DNA of 64,000 nucleotides, from the NCBI RefSeq assembly GCF_008017755.1, contig NZ_VRTS01000004.1:1-64000 (forward strand). The letters run 5' to 3'. Numbering within the stretch: the stretch's first letter is position 1; each line of letters starts with the position of its first letter. Below, in pieces: positions 49,709-58,618 of this stretch. A model generated the notes under the pieces. It was not told where the DNA came from. It was given only the letters and a program-made list of their open reading frames with translations, and made no database searches. This DNA comes from Alkalisalibacterium limincola. Its GTDB lineage: Bacteria > Pseudomonadota > Gammaproteobacteria > Xanthomonadales > Xanthomonadaceae. The translations under genes were made by a program, and so were the position numbers.

Positions 49709-50629
49709 GTGCCGGCATCCACCGTCCAGCATGGTCCAGCAGGCGGCGTCGTGGCCCCGACGCTTGCCGAACTCGTCGCCTTGTCGCAGCGGGTGGTCGC
49801 GTGGCCCGTCACGCGCCGGGCCTCGGGCGGCCAGTCGGCCCTGGCCCACTCGCCCTTGCGCGGGCGCGGCATGGAGTACGCCGAGTCACGGCCCTATCTT
49901 GCCGGGGACGATGCAAGGCACATCGACTGGCGCCTGAGCGCGCGCACCGGCAAGGCGCACAGCAAGCTCTTCCATCCCGAGCGCGAGCGCACGACGCTCC
50001 TGGTGTGCGACGCCTCACCGGCGCTGCGCTTCGGGACCCTCGTACGCTACAAGTCCGTGCAGGCCGCGCGTGCAGCGGCACTTGCCGCCTGGGCGGCGTC
50101 GCGCGCGGGAGAGCGCGTCGGCGCGGTCGTAGCCGCCGAGGTGGTCAAGCCCGGCACCGGTCAGCGGGGGGTGCTGCGAGTGCTTCGCGCCGTCTCGGAC
50201 GCCTACCGTGAACCCGCACCCGAAGCCGCTCCCGACCTCGGGCAGCTCCTGGTCAGGGCGATGCGGTTGGCGCATACCGGCGCGCGGCTCATCGTCCTCG
50301 CCGATCCCGGCTCGGTGCACGAATTGGCCGACGGGATGCTGGCCGGGCTTGCGCGTCACAACGATGTCCTCGTGGTGATGTTGGCCGACGCGTTCGAGCT
50401 CGACCCCCCGTGCCGGCCCATGCCTTTGACGTGGGCGGGCCATAGGGAAGTGCTCGACCTGTCCGACGACGGGGTCCGCGAGGCCTGGCATGCCCGCTTC
50501 ACCCAACGCATCGAACGCATCACCGCGAATCTCGAACGTCTGCGCATCGGATGCCTGGTGCTGGCCACGCACGAGGATGGCGCTACCGTTTTGCAGGCCA
50601 TGCATTCGGGCAGACCGGTCGCGTCATGA
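49709..50629 (+). CDS. DUF58 domain-containing protein
   Basis: A 306-residue cytoplasmic protein with the DUF58 signature GRGMEYAESRPYLAGDDARHID then WRLSARTGKAH, followed by a vWA-like fold (TTLLVCDASPALRFG). Members always accompany MoxR ATPases and may be their targets. Starts with GTG at 49709, ten bases after moxR; a second GTG at 49751 is possible. Its TGA overlaps the next ATG. Confidence 0.88.
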   Translation: MPASTVQHGPAGGVVAPTLAELVALSQRVVAWPVTRRASGGQSALAHSPLRGRGMEYAESRPYLAGDDARHIDWRLSARTGKAHSKLFHPERERTTLLVCDASPALRFGTLVRYKSVQAARAAALAAWAASRAGERVGAVVAAEVVKPGTGQRGVLRVLRAVSDAYREPAPEAAPDLGQLLVRAMRLAHTGARLIVLADPGSVHELADGMLAGLARHNDVLVVMLADAFELDPPCRPMPLTWAGHREVLDLSDDGVREAWHARFTQRIERITANLERLRIGCLVLATHEDGATVLQAMHSGRPVAS

Positions 50630-51093
50630 CAGCCGGGCCACAGCTTCGCGACATCCACCTGCCCGCTGAGCCCGGTTGGTGGCCGCCGACCTTGGTCGCG
50701 CTGCTCCTGCTGGCAATCGCCCTGGTGGTCCTGGTCGCCGCGCTTGCCTGGCTCGGGCAGCGGGTCCGCCGGTGGCGTGAGGTGCGCAGGCTGGCGCGCT
50801 TCTTCGACGATGAAGTGGCAGTGGCGCGAAACGATGGGGAGCGACTGCAGCGAGCCTCCTCGTGCCTGCGTCGCGCGGTGGCCCGCACTCGTTCCGAAGC
50901 GGTGGCGCTGACCGGCGAGGCGTGGTTGGCGGTGCTCGACGGCGACGACCGGTCGCACCCCTTCACCCGGGGACCGGGTCGCTTGCTGGCCGAGGGGCCG
51001 TTCCGGGGCGACGTGGCGCCGGGCGAGGCCGACGCCGCCGTTCTGCTTGCCCGCGCGCGTTTCATCCGTCTCGGGGCAGGTCACGATGCCTGA
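50626..51093 (+). CDS. DUF4381 domain-containing membrane protein
   Basis: A 155-residue protein with LRDIHLPAEPGWWPP at residues 8-22, the DUF4381 hallmark, then one membrane helix (about 24-45) and a cytoplasmic helical tail. Function unknown; a standard member of MoxR/Bat operons. Overlaps both neighbours. Confidence 0.88.
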   Translation: MTAGPQLRDIHLPAEPGWWPPTLVALLLLAIALVVLVAALAWLGQRVRRWREVRRLARFFDDEVAVARNDGERLQRASSCLRRAVARTRSEAVALTGEAWLAVLDGDDRSHPFTRGPGRLLAEGPFRGDVAPGEADAAVLLARARFIRLGAGHDA

Positions 51094-52098
51094 ACTCCTC
51101 TGGCCCTGGATGCTGTTGCTCCTCGTGCTGCCGTGGCTGGCACGCTGGGCCATGCCAGCCTACGGTGAGCGCAGATCGCAGGCCCTGCGGCTGCCCATGA
51201 CGGCCGGGGACCTCACACCGTCATCCCGGCGTCGAGTTGCTCCCGGCCGCCTGCCCGTGATGTTGCTGCTGGCCTGGATGCTGCTGGTGCTGGCGGGTGC
51301 GCGCCGCAGGTGCTCCAACCGTTCGCCGCCGCACCCGAACCCGCGCGCGAATTGATCCTCGCCGTCGACCTCTCCGGCAGCATGGCCGAGGCCGACATGC
51401 GCCTGGGCGGGCGCCCGGTGGACCGGCTCACGGCGGTCAAGGCCGTGCTGTCGGACTTCCTCGAGCGCCGCCGGGGTGATCGCGTCGGACTGGTCGTCTT
51501 CGGCAGCCGTGCCTATACCCTGGTGCCGCTCACGACCGACCTGGCGACCGTGGGGGAGCAACTGGCGGACATGGATATCGCGATGGCCGGGCGCGAAACC
51601 GCCATCGGCGATGCGCTCGCGCTTTCGGTGCGTCGACTTCGAGAAGGCGAGGAGGGCGCGCCTGCGCAGGGGCGCGGCGAGACAAGTCGTGTCGTGGTGC
51701 TGCTTACCGACGGCGTCAACAACGCCGGCGTGATTCCACCCGAGCGCGCGACCGCCCTGGCGGTGGCCGAGGGCGTGAGGGTACATACGATTGGATTTGG
51801 TCGCGAAGGCGGCGCCCCCGGTCTGTTCGGCGCGATGATGCCCCGCGCCGAGGCGGAGATCGACGAGCCGGCCCTGCGCGCGATCAGTGATGCGACAGGG
51901 GGTCGCTACTTCCGCGCGCAGGATACCGGCACCCTGTCGGAGATCTATGCCGAGCTCGACCAGGTCGAAACGCGATCGGCCGAGGCGCCACCGGCCATGC
52001 TGCGCCGGGAAGTATTCCATTGGCCGCTGGCTGCTGCGTTTGCCTTTCTGCTGGCGTCCCTGGCCTTGCCTTCGCGCGCACGGCGGGAGACGCCATGA
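51086..52098 (+). CDS. batA: VWA domain membrane protein, BatA type (single-base frameshift)
   Basis: Membrane protein with a periplasmic von Willebrand A domain; partners of MoxR in aerotolerance or envelope stress. The first frame gives MPELLWPWMLLLLVLPWLARW and a second membrane helix, then breaks near 51306, where one C is missing (GCGCGCCGCAGG). Restored, LAGARPQVLQPFAAAPEP leads into the MIDAS motif VDLSGSMAEADM and TDGVNNAGVIPP. A C-terminal membrane helix (about 310-330) ends the protein; restored length about 337 residues. Overlaps DUF4381 and batB. Confidence 0.86.
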
Positions 52099-53946
52099 CC
52101 GACGCCCTCGGCCAATGGTTCGAAGCCTTCGTGTTCCTGCGACCCTTGTGGTTGCTGGCGCTCGGAGGCGTTCCACTGGCCTGGTGGGCCTGGCATCGGC
52201 GCCTGGCGAATGCGTCGCCGTGGCATGGGGTGGTCGACCCGGCCTTGCAGCCCCACGTGCTGGACGGAGCCGTGGGCCGCGGCGCGCGATTGCCCTGGCG
52301 TTGGGCCACCCTCTACCTGCTGGCAGTACTCGCCCTGGCCGGCCCCGCGTGGAAGGAGGTCGGCAACCGGTGCTGGTGTCGAGCGATGCGCTGGTGGTTG
52401 CGCTGGACCTGTCCTCCTCGAGTCGTGCCGCGGACCTGGCTCCGGACCGGGCGACGCGGGCACGGCTGAAGCTGGCGCGTCTGCTGGAGATGCGGCAAGG
52501 CGGTCAGCTTGGACTGCTGGCCTTCGCCGGGTCGGCCCACGTGGTGTCGCCGCTGACCCACGACGCGCGCACGCTGCGTCGCTCGTCGACGCGCTGGAGC
52601 CCGGGCTGATGCCGGTGGACGGACACCGCGTCGATCTCGCCATCGAGCGGGCAAGGGCCATGATGCAGGGAGCGGGGGAGGCCAGCGGACGGATCCTGGT
52701 GTTGACCGATCGCGCGGATGCCGCGGCCGTCTCCGCGGCGCGCAGCGCGCGCGATCTCGGCTTCACGGTGCACGTGCTGGGCCTCGGCACGCCCGAGGGC
52801 GCTCCGGTGCGCGCGCCAAGCGGTGGGTTCACCCGCGACACGTCCGACCGGCTCACCATGGCGCGGTTGGAGCCGGCCTCGCTGGAGCGGCTGGCTGCCG
52901 CTGGCGGCGGCCGATTCGCCGCCCTGCGCGCCGATGATGCGGACCTGGACGCGCTCGGTGTGCTGGAAGTCGGGGCAGTCCGCACGGACGATGCCGGCAG
53001 ACTTGGCGCACAGCGACGTGACGAGGGTTTCTGGCTGGTGCTGCTGATGCTGCCACTGCTGCTTCCGGAGTTCCGTCGTGGCGGCGTGATGGCGTTGGCG
53101 GCCCTGCTGCTCCTGGCACCCGCCACGCCGGCAGTGGCCACGGACCTTGCCGCGGTGTTCAAGCGCGACGACCAGAGGGCCTGGGAGGCGCTTGCAGAGG
53201 GTGAGGCGGAACTCGCATTGTCGCTGGCCCGTGACCCGGCCCTGCGCGGGGCGGCGGCGTATCGGCTGGGCGACTTCGAAGCGGCCATCGAAGCCTTCGG
53301 CGAAGCCGGTGGACTCGATGGCGCATACAACCTGGGCAATGCGCTGGCCGGGGCCGGACGGTATCAGGAGGCGCTGGACGCGTGGCGGGGCGTGCTCGAG
53401 CGCGACCCTGGCCACGAGGATGCGCGGAGCAACCTCGAGGCGCTGGAGCAGTGGTTGCAACAGCAACCACGGCCGCCGGAGCACGATGAGACCGCGGCCG
53501 GCGAAGAGGATCCAGAGGCCAGCCGTGCGCCGGGTGACGGCGAGGAGGACGCCGCCGCGCAGGACCCCGGCACGGGCGAACGAGCGGATACCGCCGAAGA
53601 CGCCGGTTCCGACCAGCCCGACGAGGGACAGCCATCCGGGGAGCCGGGGGACGAGGGCGACGGCGAGGCGGCAGGCGGGCCTCCCGAGCCGGGTGATCCC
53701 GACGAGCAGGCGGCGGCGGAGCAGGCGGTGCGCGACGCGATCGAGCAGGCGCTGCAGGAGCGCGAGGAACAGGAAGCTTCCGCGGCGGCCGCCGCCGAGG
53801 CGCCCGATCCCGAGGCGCTTGCCGAGCGCGAGGAGGCCGAGGCGATCGAGCGCTGGTTGCGCCTCGTCGATGACGATCCTGGCGCCTTGCTCAGGCGGAA
53901 GTTCATGATGGAACACCAGCGGCGCCAACGCGGAGGAGGGGAATGA
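52095..53946 (+). CDS. batB: VWA-TPR fusion, BatB/BatC type (two single-base frameshifts)
   Basis: Fuses a BatB-like VWA membrane protein (two N-terminal helices, MIDAS as ALDLSSSSRAAD, a third helix near EGFWLVLLMLPLLLPEFRRG) to a BatC-like TPR segment (AYRLGDFEAAIEAFGEAGG, YNLGNALAGAGRYQEALDAW) and a long acidic, low-complexity linker, then a conserved end WLRLVDDDPGALLRRKF typical of BatC. Two bases are missing, near 52361 (GTCGGCAACC for GTCCGGCAACC) and 52576 (CTGCGTCG for CTGGCGTCG). About 618 residues once restored. Note the MIDAS reads DLSSSSR rather than DxSxS with a following T/D context, so metal binding should be checked. Confidence 0.82.
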
Positions 53947-55613
53947 TGGGCGAGCGGATGCGCTGGGGCCTGCTGCTTGGACTGGCATTGATCCTCTCGC
54001 CACTGGGCGGCGCCGCGCAGGCGCAACCGGTGGCCAGCCTGGACCGCGAGCGCATCACGCTCGGGGAGTCGGTGGTGCTGCGCATCGAGGCGAGCCGCCT
54101 GGTCGGGGCGCCGCCTGACCTTTCGCCGCTCGAGGGCCGGGTCGAGGTGCTGCAGCGCTCGGGTCGTACCGAGTTCAGCCGGGGGGCGAGCCACAGCGTG
54201 TGGGAGTTCACCCTGCTGCCGCGCGAAGAGGGTGTTGTCGGGATCCCGGCACTGGATTGGGCTGGCGGGCGGACCGCTCCGCTGAGCCTGACGGTGCTGC
54301 CGACGCGGTCCGGGTCGGCGGGGGCCGGCGACCCGATCTTCATCGAGGTGGAGATCGATGACCAGACACCCTATGTGCAGCAGGCGCTCACCTACACGCT
54401 CCGCCTGGGCTACCGGGTCACGTTGCTGGAAGGTCGCCTGGACGCGCCCGACGTGGGGGATGGCGCAAGCCTGCGGCAGTCGGGGGAGGACGTGAGCTAC
54501 CAGCGCGACATCGACGGCCACCGTTACCGGATCGTGGAGCGTCGATACGTGCTGGTGGCCGATCGCAGCGGCGAAGTCCGCGTGGGTCCCCCACGGTTCC
54601 AGGGGCGGGTCCAGCCACCGGGCTCGCCGTTCGGTGCGTTCCAGAGCGTTGCCCAATCGGGAGAGGCGCTGACCCTGCAGGTTCGGCCACGCCCGCCGCA
54701 GGCCGCCTCGCCCTGGCTGCCGGCGCGTTCACTGCGCGTCCGTCTGGCGCCGCCGCCGGATACGCTCAGGCAGGGTGAGCCGGTGACCCTGGCCTTGCGG
54801 GTCAGGGCGGAAGGGGCCACGCGCGACCAGCTGGCCGGGCTGGCCTTGCCCGAGGGTCCGGGTTACCAGGTCTACCCCGAGGCGGCCGAACTGAGCGAAC
54901 GTGTCGAGGATGGGCGCCTGGTGGTCGAGGGCGTCCGGCGCTTCGTCGTGGTGCCGCTGCTCGGCGAGCGGCTGGTCATCCCGCCATCGACCCTGCCGTG
55001 GTGGGACGTCGCGAACGACCAGCCGGCCCAGGCGGACATCCCTGGACTCGACGTCCTCATCGAGCCGTCCGGGGCGACACCCCCGGGCACCCGCGAGGTG
55101 CCGGGGGCAGGCACCGATGCTGTGCTGCTTGTGGAGCATGACGTGCCAGACGCACGGTTGTGGAAGGGGCTGGCGCTCCTGCTGGGGCTGGCGTGGCTGC
55201 TGACGCTGGTGGTCCTGGGCTCGATGCTGTGGCGTCGGCCTGCCACGGGTGGGCGCGGCGAGCCGCTGTCCCCGCACGGCGCGGAACCGGGCCGCCGCAG
55301 GGGGGCGGGCATGAAGCTGCGTCGCGCGCTCGACGAAGGCGATCTGTCCGGGGTCGAGCACGCGTTGCTCGCCTGCGCCCCCGGCCATTGCAGTGGCCTG
55401 GCGGAGGTCATCGCGCTGCTGGCCGACCCGGCACAGCGCGATGCGGCTCAGCTGCTGATGCAGGCGCGCTGGGGAGGCGGCGACCCGGCGCAGGCACGCG
55501 AGGCGGCCCGCCGGGCGTTCCGCCCGGGGCCGCGCTGGCGCCCCGCGGGACCTTCGGGTGCCGGCGCGGTTCAAGACCCGGTGCCGCCGCTTTACCCCGG
55601 CAGCCACTCCTGA
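53943..55613 (+). CDS. batD: BatD-family protein
   Basis: A 556-residue envelope protein. A signal peptide (ending GGAAQAQ near residue 28) is followed by several beta-rich immunoglobulin-like domains with DRERITLGESVVLRIEA and DDQTPYVQQALTYTLRLGY (the second is a BatD landmark), a membrane helix (about 405-425) and a short cytoplasmic tail. It closes the moxR operon. Starts MMGERMRWG, overlapping the previous stop. Confidence 0.88.
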   Translation: MMGERMRWGLLLGLALILSPLGGAAQAQPVASLDRERITLGESVVLRIEASRLVGAPPDLSPLEGRVEVLQRSGRTEFSRGASHSVWEFTLLPREEGVVGIPALDWAGGRTAPLSLTVLPTRSGSAGAGDPIFIEVEIDDQTPYVQQALTYTLRLGYRVTLLEGRLDAPDVGDGASLRQSGEDVSYQRDIDGHRYRIVERRYVLVADRSGEVRVGPPRFQGRVQPPGSPFGAFQSVAQSGEALTLQVRPRPPQAASPWLPARSLRVRLAPPPDTLRQGEPVTLALRVRAEGATRDQLAGLALPEGPGYQVYPEAAELSERVEDGRLVVEGVRRFVVVPLLGERLVIPPSTLPWWDVANDQPAQADIPGLDVLIEPSGATPPGTREVPGAGTDAVLLVEHDVPDARLWKGLALLLGLAWLLTLVVLGSMLWRRPATGGRGEPLSPHGAEPGRRRGAGMKLRRALDEGDLSGVEHALLACAPGHCSGLAEVIALLADPAQRDAAQLLMQARWGGGDPAQAREAARRAFRPGPRWRPAGPSGAGAVQDPVPPLYPGSHS

Positions 55614-55674
55614 CCATTGCCGGGGCTGGTGTATGCTCCGGCTCTTGCGACATTTCCTTTGGGGGGAAACCTGA

Positions 55675-57213
55675 ATGCCGTTTCGATTGCTGGCCGCGCT
55701 GGCTGCCCTGCTCACGACCTTTTCCGTGCACGCGCAGGATGCGCCCGGCCTCGACGAACGAATCAATACCGCGTTCACGCCGGTGGCCGATGCGATCTCG
55801 GCGCTCATCTTCTACTCGGTGCCGGTCAACGGCGCCCAGTTCCCGTTGATCGTCGGCTGGCTGATCTTCGCCGGCCTCGTGTTCACGCTGTACTTCCGCT
55901 TCATCAATATCCGGGCCTTCGGCCATGCCTATCAACTGCTGCGCGGGCGCTACGACAACAAGAACAGCCCGGGTGAGGTCACTTACTTCCAGGCGCTGAG
56001 TTCCGCGGTCTCCGGCACGGTCGGGCTGGGCAACATCGCCGGCGTCGCGGTGGCGATCACCATCGGTGGCCCGGGCGCGGTGTTCTGGATGATCGTGGCA
56101 GGCCTGCTGGGCATGACGACGAAGTTCGTCGAGTGCACGCTGGGCACCAAGTACCGGCTGGTGAAGGCTGACGGCACGGTGTCGGGTGGGCCGATGTACT
56201 ACCTCACGCGCGGCATCAAGGAGCAGTACCCGAAACTCGGTGGTGTGGGCTGGGTGCTGGCGATCATCTTCGCGATCTGCGCCATGCTGGGCGCGATCGG
56301 TGCTGGCGCGATGTTCCAGGCGAACCAGGCCTACGCGCAGCTGGCCAACGTCACCGGCGGTGCTGACGGCTTCTTCGGCGACAAGGCCTGGCTCTTCGGC
56401 CTGGTCTATGCCGGCATCGCCGGCGCCGTGGTGATCGGCGGCATCAGCCGCATCGGTGCGGTGACGGCCAAGCTCGTACCGACGATGGCGGCGATCTACA
56501 TCCTCGCCTGCCTGGTCGTGCTGGGCTTCAATGTCGGCGCGATCCCTTCGGCGATCGGCACGATCGTCTCGGGCGCATTCAGCGCCGAGGGCGTCACTGG
56601 CGGCATCATCGGTGCGCTGATCCAGGGCTTCCGCCGCGCCGCGTTCTCGAACGAGGCCGGCCTGGGTTCCTCGGCGATCGCCCATTCGACGATCAAGACC
56701 CGCGAGCCGGCAAGCGCTGGCCTGGTCGCGCTGTGGGAACCGTTCGTGGACACCGTCGTGATCTGTTCGATGACGGCGATGGTCATCGTGATCACGGGCG
56801 TCTACATGACCGGCGAAGGCGTGGAGGGCGTGCAGCTCACGTCGGCGGCGTTCGCCACGGTGATGCCGTGGTTCCCGTACCTGCTGGCCTTCCTGGTCCT
56901 GCTGTTCGCGTTCTCGACCACGATCACCTGGGGCTACTACGGGGCCAAGGCCGCCAGCTTCCTGGCTCGCGAGTCCAAGGGCGTGCTCTACGGCTTCAAG
57001 TTCTTCTACCTGGTCATGGTGGTGGTCGGCTGCACGATGTCGCTGGGGGCGATCGTCGACCTGGCCGATGGACTGCTGTTCCTGATGGCGATCCCGAACC
57101 TGATCGGTCTGTACCTGCTGGCGCCGGTGGTCAAGCGCGAGGTCAAGGGCTACTTCGAACGGGTGAAGAGCGGCGAGTTCGAGACCAAGGCCTCGCGGGG
57201 TCCCGACGCCTGA
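55675..57213 (+). CDS. Sodium:alanine symporter family protein (AGCS)
   Basis: Sodium-coupled amino acid importer of the alanine/glycine:cation symporter family. Of 512 residues, the core has about ten membrane helices with ALSSAVSGTVGLGNIAGVAVAI, GPGAVFWMIVAGLLGM, GGPMYYLTRG and NEAGLGSSAIAHS, all AGCS landmarks. Unusually, a cleavable-looking signal peptide (residues 1-20, ending SVHAQ) precedes the first core helix. The ribosome site GGGGGGAAA is seven bases from ATG. Its stop codon lies in the loop of a strong hairpin. Confidence 0.93.
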   Translation: MPFRLLAALAALLTTFSVHAQDAPGLDERINTAFTPVADAISALIFYSVPVNGAQFPLIVGWLIFAGLVFTLYFRFINIRAFGHAYQLLRGRYDNKNSPGEVTYFQALSSAVSGTVGLGNIAGVAVAITIGGPGAVFWMIVAGLLGMTTKFVECTLGTKYRLVKADGTVSGGPMYYLTRGIKEQYPKLGGVGWVLAIIFAICAMLGAIGAGAMFQANQAYAQLANVTGGADGFFGDKAWLFGLVYAGIAGAVVIGGISRIGAVTAKLVPTMAAIYILACLVVLGFNVGAIPSAIGTIVSGAFSAEGVTGGIIGALIQGFRRAAFSNEAGLGSSAIAHSTIKTREPASAGLVALWEPFVDTVVICSMTAMVIVITGVYMTGEGVEGVQLTSAAFATVMPWFPYLLAFLVLLFAFSTTITWGYYGAKAASFLARESKGVLYGFKFFYLVMVVVGCTMSLGAIVDLADGLLFLMAIPNLIGLYLLAPVVKREVKGYFERVKSGEFETKASRGPDA

Positions 57214-57224
57214 GGCGTCGGGAC
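57200..57224 (+). other. Intercistronic hairpin with the stop codon in its loop
   Basis: Eleven-base perfect stem (GTCCCGACGCC / GGCGTCGGGAC) whose three-base loop is the TGA stop of the AGCS gene. The 3' arm abuts GGGAGG, the ribosome site of the next gene, so the fold could limit read-through transcription or gate translation of the DAACS gene. Confidence 0.55.
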
Positions 57225-57238
57225 GGGAGGACTCCGGG

Positions 57239-58521
57239 ATGAGCGGCTCGATGCCCCTGCACACGCGCATGCTGATCGGCTTCATCGTCGGCATCAGCGC
57301 CGGCCTGATGGCGAACTTCATGTTCGCGACGCGCAATGGCTGGGTTGGCTGGTGGCCTACGTCACCGACCCGGTCGGCCAGATCTTCCTGCGGCTGCTGT
57401 TCATGCTGGTGGTGCCGCTGGTGTTCTCGGCGCTGATCCTGGGCGTGGTCGAGATCGGCGATCCGCGGGCGTTGGGTCGCATCGGAGGACGCACGCTGGT
57501 CTTCATCCTCACCGTCACCACGCTGGCGGTCACGATCGGTCTGATCGCGGTCAACGTACTGCAACCGGGCACCGGCATTCCCCCGGAAGTCACCAGCACC
57601 TTGATGGATGCTTCCGCGGAGCGTGCCGGGCAGATCGCGGCGGGCGGAGAGCAGGTTTCCCTGGTCAACCTGATCATCAACATCGTGCCGCGCAACCCGA
57701 TTGCTTCGGCGGCCAACGGCGACCTGATCGGCATCATGTTCTTCTCGCTGATGTTCGGCATCGCGGCGACCGTGCTGCAGACCGCGGGCACCCGGAGTTT
57801 CGTCGGCGCGGTGCAGGGCGTGTACGACATCTGCCTGAAGCTGATCGGCTGGGTCATTGCGCTGGCACCCTACGCGGTGACGGCACTGCTGTTCACGATC
57901 ACCGCGCAGCTGGGGCTGGACGTGCTCGTGCAGCTGGCCCGCTACGTCGGCACGGTGGTGCTGGCCCTGGCCATCCACATGTTCATCGTGTTTCCGCTGC
58001 TGCTGCGCTTCTTCGGTGGCATGAGCCCGCTGTTCTTCTTCCGGGGTGCGCAGCCCGCGATCCTCACGGCGTTCTCGACCTCCTCTTCGGCAGCCTCCTT
58101 GCCGACCACGCTGAAGGTGGCCGAGGAGAACCTCGGCGTGCCGCGGCGCGTCGCCCGCTTCGTCTGCACCCTCGGCGCCACCGCCAACATGAACGGCACG
58201 GCGCTGTTCGAGGGCATCACCGTGCTGTTCCTGGCCCAGTTCTTCGGCGTGGAACTCTCGCTGCTGCAGCAGGGCGTGATCCTGGTGCTGTGCATGCTGG
58301 GCGCGATCGGCGCGGCCGGCGTGCCGGGGGGCTCGCTGCCAGTGATCGCGATGATCCTGGCGATGTTCGGCATCCCGCCCGAGGGCATCGGCCTGATCCT
58401 GGGCGTCGACCGCTTCCTCGACATGTGCCGAACCACGGTGAATGTCAGCGGCGACCTGGTCGGCTCGGTCGTGGTGGCGCGCTACGAGGCCCCGCAGGAG
58501 ACGCTGCAGACCCAGGCCTAG
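57239..58521 (+). CDS. Dicarboxylate/amino acid:cation symporter (DAACS; frameshift)
   Basis: Proton- or sodium-coupled importer of dicarboxylates or acidic amino acids. The core shows [16 protein letters not shown], the serine-rich [12 protein letters not shown] loop, and [14 protein letters not shown], all typical of the GltP/DctA family. The N-terminal frame starts at ATG 57239 ([22 protein letters not shown]) after GGGAGG, but breaks near 57340: one base, probably a G of the GGG run before TTGGCTGG, is missing. Restored, [18 protein letters not shown] joins the two parts; about 427 residues. Downstream of the AGCS symporter, so the pair may form a nutrient-uptake operon. Confidence 0.9.
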
Positions 58522-58618
58522 CACCGGGGCCGGGCGGCTTCAACCGCGACATCGACGACGCGCTGGGGGACAATGTCGCCCCGTCGATCCCCGATTCCGC
58601 CGGAACCCCGCCAACGCC

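Noticed and set aside
51086-53946. Several short separate VWA genes
   Set aside because: The pieces join into two standard Bat proteins when single missing bases are restored.
55408-58524. 1038-codon open frame opposite the two symporter genes
   Set aside because: Rich in His, Asp, Arg and Gln, with no motifs; both symporters are clear on the plus strand.
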